Below, piece by piece: positions 55,521 through 64,000 of a DNA stretch of 64,000 nt. The stretch comes from Rhizophagus irregularis (lineage: Eukaryota > Glomeromycota > Glomeromycetes > Glomerales > Glomeraceae), in the NCBI RefSeq assembly GCF_026210795.1, contig NC_089439.1, positions 806,001-870,000 of the forward strand, read 5' to 3'. Each line of letters begins with the position of its first letter. The stretch's first letter is position 1. The notes beneath the pieces are model-generated. The model did no database searches, was not told the origin of the DNA, and saw only the letters and a program-made list of their open reading frames with translations. A program made the translations under genes and the position numbers.

Positions 55521-55610
55521 CTTGCAGCTGAGACAGAAACAAAAATTTGTTGTAACGAGCCCTTTTGTATATCAACTCTCCATGAAACCAGTATCAAAAT
55601 ATAACTAAAA

Positions 55611-58283
55611 GATCAAATGAATAAACAGTAAGTTAGTAAAGGTTGTTTTGTGCTAAAAAAAAAACTTTTATTAATAACATTGAAACCTTCCACCATTTTT
55701 CGTCCTAAATTTTTTAGACCAAATGATCAGTGGGAAGAGTTTCCCAGAAAATTATTACAGTATTACCTATATACTATGATCATCAAAAAAGATTATTATT
55801 GTGTAATGTGTGATGTGATTTTTCTGTTTCCATGATCTTGATCTCTTTCTTTTATTTTTTCATTTTCTATTTTACTTTAACATTAACTTTAGATGGTTCT
55901 CAAGTTTTTTGATGTTCTTAAGCATTCATTTGGTTTTAGTTGAGCTATTATACTTTATTTATTTATTTATTTATTTATTAACGAAACAAGAGTGGCCACA
56001 ATTTATATATTACCCAAATTTATAACAAGCTTTAGTAAACCCAGGGTGTTAAAGTCAAAAATCAAAATACTTTATTTGTAATATAGATCAAAACTGCTAT
56101 CTAATCAGAAAAACTACCCTTACAGATCCAGTAACTATGCTCTGGCATAGGTTCTTAGACATATACGAACATAGTAAATGATCTTTTTCCGTGATAACAA
56201 AGTAAAGTTTTTAAGCCCAGATTACCTCCAATAGAAAAAAAAGCCAAATGTATAATCCAGAATGGAATCAATAAATGAAATAAAGTAAAAAGAAGGAAAT
56301 CTACCTAAAGGGCGAAAGAAAAAAAAAATAATGGGTAAAATCACAAACAAAACAATAAAGAAAACGAAATTAGAACTATGACTACACAATACCTATAACT
56401 ACAACTATTATTTTAACAAATCTAAAGTTAATTTCAGCAGATCTGCTGTGTCTACTGATTACCTTTGATGAAGTATTGTTTGGCTTATGGTGAAAGATTT
56501 CCCTTTGCCTTGCCTCTTCTAAGAATCGGAGGAAATACTAACAGCACTTTTACTGGCATCATTTCGAGATGACTTCAAAGAATTAAAATTCTCCTTTTTG
56601 ATTACATTAAGCAAGAAATATGACCTGTCTTTCATACGTAAAAGGAGTCTCTGTGAACTGTTATGCAAATCTTAGGTTATCTCGATTAATATATATCATG
56701 TGATTATGAACAAAGACGCGAATTTCAATGAGTATTATTTTTTTTCATTTTAATTTGTTTCCTTTATTAATTAATGTTTACTAACTGTTCAATTACTTTA
56801 TTTTTTTTTTTAGGGATTTTTGAAGTATTTTCAATTTACTATTTAGAGTTAGGAAGACCTTGGCATGCATTTTTAACCACTTCCTTTTTTGTTGAAAATT
56901 TATAGAAAATTTATGAAGTTACATAATAAGAATTTGGATTACTTGAACAAAGTAAATTGAAAGAAGTGCTATTTTGTTTGTTTTTTATTCAAGGAAAATT
57001 ACTAATATGAATCTTATATAATATAACTATATTTTTTATTAGCGATGTAAACATTCTGGATTTGTTAATATAAACTGATTGAAGGTTAAAGGTCATAAGC
57101 TATCCCACTAGCTGGCAAAGTGTATGAAATTTCTTTTATTCACAAAGAAAGCCTTGCTAAAGTTATCTTTAGTGTAGGTCTAGTAATACATTGCCTTAAT
57201 TGAGCGTGGCTACAAAGTTAATTTATGATTTTTAATTACACAATTTATTTTACTATTTAAATTTACAATATATATGTAAAAGTCTTTGTACAAATCATTT
57301 GATAATAAACTTTTAATATTTATTGTACAAGCCCATTTTATAATAAATTTTTGATATTTATTTCATGATTCATTTGTAATTTCTATTTCACAATTAATTT
57401 TATATTATATATATTACAATTAATTTTACGATAATGTATTTTTATAATTAATCTCACAATTTATCAATAAATTAATGTTACAATTAATGTTTACTAACTA
57501 TTGTAATATATCCCTACAAGACCAATAACAAGTATCTTATCATAGTTTGTATATAATGTACTGTAATATTAATTTTACAATACATTTAAAAAATTTTAAG
57601 TTGTTAGCAAAGTATACATACGATTTCTAACATGTGTACAGTCTAACCTCGATATACCAATATTCAATATACTGATATACTATTAAAAACTTGATATACC
57701 AATAAAATTTTATTTTTCTACTATATGTAAGGACATATAAATATCGGTATAACTTTGATATAACAATATTTCCTAAAAATTTCATATATATCCCGACATA
57801 TCATTATATAAAGGTTTGACTGTATGCATTGTTGCATGATATTATACTAAATCCAAAAAAGTAAAATTTACTCTATACTAAAGTGTTAACCAATATCGTA
57901 TTTATCATATTTAAATAACTTCATACAAGTTAATAATTGCAAATTCTAATAACTTATTTCAAAAATATGGATTATTTTTGCTTTCCCATCGAAAAATTAA
58001 AGCAAGGTTACCTGTTAAATTATGAATAATTTAAAATTGGTTAAAAAATTACAGATTCTTTTAATTTTATATACACATAGTTGTATATCATGCCTTCTGT
58101 CAAGTGGACTGACATTCATCTCCGCATTCTCATTAATAACTGAAATGAAATCAAAGAAATTCTGAGTATCATGGCACTACAAATAAAAAGAAATAATTTT
58201 TTTAGGAAGATAAACAAATAAGAAATTCTAATTTTGCTGGCGAGGATTGTCATAAAAACTTTTCATTAGTAATAACATATTTA
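55611..58283. other. AT-rich intergenic region
   Basis: No supported gene. It contains one MITE (57639-57822), a run of TTTA repeats near 55958-55979 and a purine-rich part around 56200-56350. I see nothing else that can be supported. Confidence 0.5.
57639..57822. mobile_element. pogo-type MITE (184 bp)
   Basis: Ends CAGTCTAACCTCGATATACC and, reversed, CAGTCAAACCTTTATATAAT, flanked by TA (57637-57638, 57823-57824). The start CAGT is like the Tigger element at 48468. The interior repeats the GATATACCAATA motif. No ORF. Confidence 0.75.
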
Positions 58284-58816
58284 CACTGGTCGAAATCAAA
58301 ACTTTCGACCGTTAAGAGCTTTCGGCATAAATTTTGCCGATTGGTCATGTGATTCGTCACATTTTTTGACCAACGGCAAAAATCGGTATAATCAATCACA
58401 AATCGACTGATACTGATTGTTAAACGAAAACTCGTTCAGTCTTTTGGTGAAAAATCGACTTATACTGATTGTTATACGAAAACTTGTTCCTTTAAGGTTG
58501 TTCAGTAAATTTTGCCGATTGGTCACATAAATCGACACAATTTTGCCAAATGGTAAAAACATTATTTTTTAATTCGAATTTTATACTTTGTTTACATTGT
58601 TTATTATATTCAGTGCATAATCATTAACGAAAATTTTATTGTAAAATGAATTTCGACTTGTCTTTCGTCAAGTAATTATAATAAAAATACTACAAAAGAA
58701 TCTTTTCGTAAAAATGAAATTTCGTCTAATAAACGTGTCTCTCGTCAAGTAATTATAAAAATGTTTTAAAAAAATAAAAAAATAATTCGGCCGATTTTTA
58801 TCAAAACACTTAATTA

Positions 58817-61800
58817 TTAACGAATTTGGAGTTTGCGATTAATTGAATTAATCGCCAAATATTCAATAGCATTACTCCGAGTAGAAATTCGATATTTTGA
58901 TGGTATAAATCGACAAAGGATATTATGTACAGGAATAATACAGTCGTGGCTTTCATCATAAAATTCAGATTTCCACAACTCGACATTACAGCTCTCGTCT
59001 TTATCATCAATATGAAAATAATATCGACTTTCACTCGTACTAGCTGGTCGATACTAACGAATATATGCCAAATTATGTTCCATTTGTCCATTTGGCAAGT
59101 TGACTGTATGTTTGAAGAAGTATTGAATTTGTCCAGGATAACTGTCAACTTCCCCATCACTAGTTATAAATTTGGCTAGGACATACGAGCTTTTTGTATG
59201 TCGAACTGACATTGCGGAGCCAAATACTTCGGAACCAATTCGGCATCTTCCAAATTGATTTATCTTTACTCGAATTGTTATAGAATCTTGGATAATTTCA
59301 TCTGCTGGTTTGTGAAACTTGTACATTTCGATATAAGAAGCATTATAAAAAGCAACCATCAGTTCGAGCATTGATTCGGTCATTATTGCTTCGGAACTAG
59401 GCTTCAGCATTTCTCCAGGAAACGGCTCGCATCCAGTAATAGTTGATTCCTGTATGTTTTTAGCATTTAGCCAAAACCGCTCTAGTTCATCTGAAGAAAA
59501 TTGGTCCGCAGCCAGTTGTGGGTCGATCTTCAAGCAATTCTAAACCTTTCGTTTGAATGTCAGAACTAATGATATCTCCAATTCGATTATCATTCATTAT
59601 CCGACGCATTATTTCTGGTTCAATTTGTCTATTACTTGTTGGCAATGAGCCTTAAAAATTATTAAAAATAAGACTAACAATGTAAACATCCGAATAAAGT
59701 AAAAAAGTAAAAAAAAAGAATATCTTACCGAGTATTCCATTCATACGCTCAAATGAAAAACACCAAAATGCATATAATGGACCAAAATCATTCGAACAAT
59801 CGCACAAATGGAGCGAAAGGTGAAGATTAGGCGTAATTTTTACTCTTCCATAGTGTTCTTCAATAAGCTTAATTATTTTAATTAGCCTCTCATGAGCTTC
59901 TTCCATTAATTCAATTTCTAAAATTCGGCTTACTAAAATAGAACAAACTCTAACGAAATATGTCAAGATTTTTCGATCTTTTGACGGTAAATGTTCTCAC
60001 AATGAGGTAGTTGCATAGATCATAAAGAAAATTCGCCACTGATCGGCTGTATAGTTCGAAAACCCTTCTCCGCGTTCAATATTTCCAGGAATTTGTCCCA
60101 AATCAGCCGGTATTTTGAATTGATTCATTTTTTCTTGAATCTTCTTTAGATCGTTCAGGGTTAAAATACCCTCATCGATCCAAATCCTCTTCATTATCCA
60201 CCTCGCAATTTCTAAGAATAAGCAGTGCATTGGATCTACAATAATAAAACGAATTGGGTCAAAGTACGGCAATCGAAGTAACTCCGACCACCTAACCCCT
60301 TTTTCACTAACGAAATTCTTTCTTGAATTGGTGGAATTGCAACTTCGCCATGCAAGAGCATTCCAACGATGTTCGGTCAAATCGCGAGTAATGAACCAAT
60401 TCTCCATATCCTCCATACCTGCAAAATTATGTTGGTGGTCTTCATAATTTGCTCATTTCATACACCGATGGCAAGAAACCAAAGCTGAAATATGCCCGCA
60501 TATTTTCCGAGCAGCAGGGATATCGCACGAAATTAGTACTAAAGCCGCACAAATATTTTTCCCGTTTTGGCACTCAAATGTTCGATTTAAAGTTATTTTA
60601 CTTTATAGTAACTCTAATTCATTGACAATAGGCGCAATATAATGATTAATCTTGTACAAGCTTACTTCGTTCGGTCCTGGTAGTAGACCGAGAACCAGCA
60701 AATTTTTGCGCTTGAACTGAATGTCATGGGGTAAATTACAGATAGCCGCGTAAATTACCCTGATACTATAAAATGTACCATCGTAGGGCTGGAACCAATC
60801 AAGGTTTATCATTAGTCCTAGATGTGAATCGGCTACTTCTGGTCAGAAAAATTTGGCTGAATTTTCATCGTCAGTTTCTCTGAATGTTTTCCAGATTTGA
60901 CCGTCATATATATCGGTCAGTATATTATCGAATTGTCGACGATTTGACCAATGTCGAAGTAACCGTTCAAAGTGAGGCCGACGATATAGAGTTTCCAATT
61001 GTTGATGAATCGGTACAAACGGATATATTAATTCTGGCTTTTTAACCTCTCTCTCGGCCAAGACCGTTTGACATGATTTCGTCCTTCGAGACGCAGAATT
61101 TGAAAATTTGATGTGACTGCATCTTATGATACCGATACTGTTATTTTTTTGAATTTCGTCCATGTCTGTTTTATTATATAATTTATGACATTTCGGACAT
61201 GGCACGAAACTATGGAAACGATCTTTCAGGCCAAGTTGAATTCTTGCCAGATATAGAGAGTCAGGAAAGCTATCGTAAATGTCCCCACCGATTTCTTTTA
61301 ACACTATTTTCATGAATTTTAGTTGAGATTCGGTCGCTGTTTCAGGGAGATTGAACTTTTTTCGAAAGGTCATTATCCACAATAAAATCCATGAAAATTT
61401 ATCATCAATTGTCATTTTTTCTTCCTTTTGATATGATTTTAAATCTGGCGGTGAATAATTTTCAAAAGTATCGGCAAAAGTTCCATCATCTGACTCATTG
61501 CCATCAGAAGAAGAAGAAGTATCAGTATGTTGTTCATAATCAGAATTGCTCAAATCTTCTGTTCCCGAATGTTCGAGCATAATTTGAAGGCGATTTATGT
61601 AGCTTCTTGTACGGCTTTGAGGTAAAAAAATATATTCGTTTTCATTGTATTCTGGAGTTGTCAAATTATCTTTTTCATTTAATAGAATTGTTGTCAAATC
61701 TTCTTCTAAAGGAGTTATTACCGAAATCTCTTCATTTAATGGAGGTATCAAAATATCTTCATTTATCGGATTTTCTTCTAACGAAGTTATTGTCGAATCC

Positions 61801-62030
61801 TCTTCTTGATTAATTAGTAACAATGAAGCCAAACCACTATTAAGATTCGAGTCAGTTGTGTTTTCCGCCGCTTCGTGAAGCATTTTGGTTCATGTTACAA
61901 CCAGTTTTCCATTACATTTGTCACAATAACAAGGGACTTTGGTTTTTTTTTTGCTAAACCTTCTAGAAGATAGTCGGTTTGCTATCCTTTCCGAACCCAT
62001 AATTTGATTAATCGATCTTCTTCTCGTCAT
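58817..62030 (-). pseudogene. tnp2/CACTA-like transposase, decayed
   Basis: It starts at ATG 62030 (MTRRRSINQIMGSERIAN) with PCYCDKCNGKL, then an acidic N-terminal region, a zinc motif CPKCHKLYN with a later Cys, then the tnp2-type core: LDWFQPYDGTFYSIRVIYAAICNLP, LVLGLLPGPNEVSLYKIN, VDPMHCLFLEIARWIM, and NLHLSLHLCDCSNDFGPLYAF followed by SFERMNGILG. After an intron (donor in GILG|GTAAGA near 59730) the C-terminal part includes AYIR.YRPASTSESRYYF. In-frame stops: TGA 61890-61892, TGA 60843-60845, TAA 60603-60605, TGA 60453-60455, TGA 59997-59999 and TAG 59054-59056, plus a frame change near 59540. Nearly all stops fit C-to-T or G-to-A changes from Arg, Gln or Trp codons. The end is TAA at 58817. 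Confidence 0.8.
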
Positions 62031-62119
62031 GTTTTATAAAATTTGATAAAGAATCGGTTATAATTAATATGTACTTTAAAATTTAACGAAATTTTGACAA
62101 ATGAAGTCAATTTTTCTCT

Positions 62120-62690
62120 TGAAAATTAAAATTTTATGAAATTTTTTTTTAATTTGAAAATTTCGGTTAAAATTGATCCGTTAGCAATTGATTTAATAAA
62201 GTTTAATTTCGAGATTTTGATTTAGTCGATTTAATTAAATTTTCAATCATGAGAAATTTTTTTAATTTGAAAATTTCGGTTAAAATTGATCCATTAGCAA
62301 TTGATTTAATAAAAGTTTAATTTCGAGATTTTGATTTAGTCGATTTAATTAAATTTTCAATCATGAGAAATTTTTTTAATTTGAATATTTCGGTTAAAAT
62401 TGATCCGTTAGCAATTGATTTAATAAAAGTTTAATTTCGAGATTTTGATTTAGTCGATTTAATTAAATTTTCAATCATGAGAAATTTGTTTAATTTGAAT
62501 ATTTCGGTTAAAATTGATCCGTTAGCAATTGATTTAATAAAAGTTTAATTTCGAGATTTTGATTTAGTCGATTTAATTAAATTTTCAATCATGAGAAATT
62601 TTTTTAATTAATTTGAATATTTCGGTTAAATTGATCCTTTAGTAATTGATTTAATAAAAGTCTAATTTCGATTAGACTTTTTTTAACGAT
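62120..62690. repeat. ~115-bp tandem repeats between the two divergent genes
   Basis: About five copies of a unit with TTTCGGTTAAAATTGATCCG, TTAGCAATTGATTTAATAAA, TTTAATTTCGAGATTTTGAT, TTAGTCGATTTAATTAAATT and TTCAATCATGAGAAATTT. The last copy is diverged and truncated. The location between divergent start codons suggests a shared regulatory or transposase-binding region. Confidence 0.85.
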
Positions 62691-62973
62691 TAATTAACTT
62701 ATAAATCAAATTTCGGTTTTATTTTTATCAAATAAACTTTTTCCCAGGAAAGCTTATTTTGAATTTATAAAGCTCCATCAATCGAATTTTTTTCGCAAAA
62801 ATAATTTTATTTTTTCGATAAACAATTCTCGTAATTTTTATAAAATCTGCAATACATTTTTATATTGATCAACTTTTATATAAATCGAACAATATTTTTC
62901 GTCATTTTGAAAGAAAGTTCTACTTTATTTACTAATTTTACTATTCTTCTGTTTATTAAAATCTCTATAAAGA

Positions 62974-64000
62974 ATGAAACGATCTGGAAAAAAAAGTGTC
63001 GAAAAAAGTCGTCAAGAGTCTTACAAACAAACTTCTTCACAGGAATTTGTAAGTTCCGATTCTTCCAAACAAACGTCGATATCAAAATAACAATCTGCAG
63101 CTTCCGGTTCCGGTTTTGCCAAAACTCAAAAATAAGCGTCGAAACAAGAATCCGCAGCTTCCGGTTCCGGTTCTGCCAAAACTCAAAAACAAGCATCGAA
63201 ACAAGAATCCGCAGCTTCCGGTTCCAGTTCTAACAAAACTCAAAAACAAGCATCGAAACAGGATTCCACAGCTTCCGGTTCCGGTTCTACCAAAACTCAA
63301 AAACAAGTGTTGAAACAGGATTCCGCAGCTTCCGGTTCCGGTTCTACCAAAACTCAAAAACAAGCGTCGAAACAGGATTCCGCAGCTTCTGATTCCGGTA
63401 CTACCAAAACTCAAAAACAAGCGTCGAAACAGGATTCCGCAGCTTCCGGTTCCGGTTCTACCAAAACTCAAAAACAAACGTCGATACCAGAAGCTTCGGA
63501 AGATAATGGGCCATTTCGCTTAGTGGTACCATCCAGCTTGTACTCGCAATAAAGCAGGGTGGTACCACCAATTCGTAATGTAACCGTACATAGGGAATTA
63601 ACGCCCATTACACGCACAGCCGAACCGTATAGGAGCAATGTACATAGGGAATTAACGCCCATTACACGCACCACCGAACCGTATAGAAGCAATGTACGCA
63701 CCGTCGAACCGTATAGGAGCAATGTACGCACCGCCGAACCATATAGGAGAGAATCAACGCCAATTATACGTGAACCTTATAGTAGTAATTGGACTAGAGA
63801 TGTAAATGGTGAGCTACAATTGACTTTTGTATTTATTTTAGAGTTCTGGTCAACTTTAACGTTTTTTTAGAAACGTATGATCTCCGAGAAGAAAATGCCT
63901 ACTTACGGGGAAGAATCGACGAATTAAATCGGCAATTCGATAATGCAAATGGCGAGTTGCGTGACCTACAGCTAGACGTTGGCCAATTACAATCGTATAA
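62974..64000 (+). pseudogene. Ser/Lys/Gln repeat and coiled-coil protein of the CACTA-like element (3' partial)
   Basis: From ATG 62974 (MKRSGKKSVEKSRQES) the frame carries seven ~20-residue repeats of the type KTQKQASKQDSAASGSGST (60-bp DNA unit, 63090-63480), then a region with repeated HRELTPITRT and EPYRSNVRT (about 63590-63760), an intron 63809-63870, and a coiled-coil start (ENAYLRGRIDELNRQFDN...) to the window edge. Stops TAA 63088-63090, 63133-63135 and 63550-63552 interrupt the frame. Each replaces the Gln expected from neighbouring repeats or is a CAA-to-TAA type change. In CACTA elements a second DNA-binding gene is common; this may be it. Confidence 0.6.

Larger units (their letters stand above)
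52168..55610 (-). pseudogene. RNase H-containing retroelement-derived gene, decayed and interrupted
   Basis: One coding unit on the minus strand is recognisable from ~55600 (KRARYNKFLFLSQLQ) through the 54120-53885 segment, 53884-53459, 53440-53243, 53250-53023 and 52863-52168. RNase H motifs are FKFYTDESL (first Asp), AYRGELLAVLLAL (Glu), INTDSLNVI (Asp) and HGDNMGNNYIDNLAK (His/Asp). A Cys/His part (CLNCDI, CGLYDETFNHVWMCSGH) follows, resembling the zinc-binding tail of LINE-type pol. Breaks: a frame change near 53950, TAA 53459-53461, a frame change near 53250, TGA near 53020 and TGA near 52878. A hAT-like element (54128-55520) splits it with a perfect 8-bp target duplication. RT motifs are not seen in the window. 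It is probably a non-LTR retrotransposon remnant. Confidence 0.7.
58284..64000. mobile_element. CACTA/tnp2-like DNA transposon, right end outside the window
   Basis: The probable left terminus is CACTGGTCGAAATC at 58284, followed by inverted and direct copies of TTTCG.CC, GCCGATTGGTCA and ATCGACTGATACTGATTG up to about 58560, as in CACTA subterminal regions. It holds a transposase pseudogene (58817-62030, minus), five ~115-bp tandem repeats (62120-62690) and a divergent repeat-protein gene (62974 onward, plus). The two divergent genes fit a CACTA layout. The other end is not in the window, so the class rests on the tnp2 protein similarity and the left CACTG end. Confidence 0.65.

Noticed and set aside
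58810-59160. 116-aa minus-strand ORF
   Set aside because: Out of frame with the tnp2-like C-terminus, which is clearly readable in another frame through the same bases.
62876-63477. Minus-strand ORFs of 106 and 131 aa
   Set aside because: Opposite-strand translation of the 60-bp Ser/Lys/Gln repeats; the plus frame has a start, repeats, a splice site and a coiled coil.

Overview
The window looks like nuclear DNA of an arbuscular mycorrhizal fungus (Glomeromycotina, most like Rhizophagus). This is an inference from composition and protein families, not a database hit. The DNA is very AT-rich. Introns are short (about 60-105 nt) with GTAAGT-type donors and AG acceptors. Two host genes are tyrosine-kinase-like kinases of the type greatly expanded in this group (CxxC module, DLG instead of DFG). 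Most of the remaining sequence is transposable elements in different states of decay. No rRNA, functional tRNA or CRISPR array was seen.

Layout. 1-559: 3' end of a membrane-protein gene. 1264-3276 (-): secreted Pro/Lys/Glu-rich repeat protein with a Kex2-like KR site. 4419-14897: complete Ty3/Gypsy-type LTR retrotransposon with 615-bp LTRs that appear identical, so a recent insertion. 16097-16543: MITE. 19677-21995 (-): nine-exon kinase gene. 23637-27070: non-coding 3.4-kb giant palindrome (foldback element). 29604-30602 (-): paralogue of the first secreted protein. 34188-42308: 8-kb interrupted inverted repeat whose left arm carries three nested insertions, one of them with a decayed tyrosine-recombinase gene; a small CDS (38106-38486) lies between the arms. 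43561-47585 (+): second kinase gene, whose long 5' region is a tandem array of introns separated by 3-nt candidate exons. 47939-48179: MITE. 48468-51025: decayed pogo/Tigger element. 52168-55610 (-): RNase H-type retroelement pseudogene split by a hAT-like non-autonomous element (54128-55520) that holds a palindromic minisatellite. 57639-57822: MITE. 58284 to the right edge: decayed CACTA/tnp2-like element with a transposase pseudogene (-) and a divergent repeat-protein gene (+).

The most unusual system is the LTR retrotransposon. Its integrase ORF carries an N-terminal thymidylate-kinase-like P-loop domain (Walker A plus a TMK-like DxxxxSxxxYQ motif) fused to a complete HHCC-DD35E integrase. 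Its gag carries a ~640-residue N-terminal extension with a duplicated four-cysteine module. Gag and protease are in one frame separated by a UGA-CUA stop, a known leaky context. Protease and RT are offset by -1. RNase H, a 79-aa ORF and kinase-integrase follow as separate frames, the last with an ATG/stop overlap. A degenerate tRNA-Gly-like sequence near the polypurine tract starts with the acceptor strand predicted from the primer-binding site. The element therefore appears to be a young, many-ORF Gypsy element that may supply its own nucleotide kinase at the site of reverse transcription.

The second striking structure is the nano-exon array of the 43.6-47.6 kb kinase gene: about twenty AG-NNN-GTAAGT cassettes, most in a tandem ~100-bp repeat that also carries a CTAAC branch-point-like motif. 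No stop codon arises in the spliced frame, and a final 1-nt cassette would be needed to restore the kinase frame.
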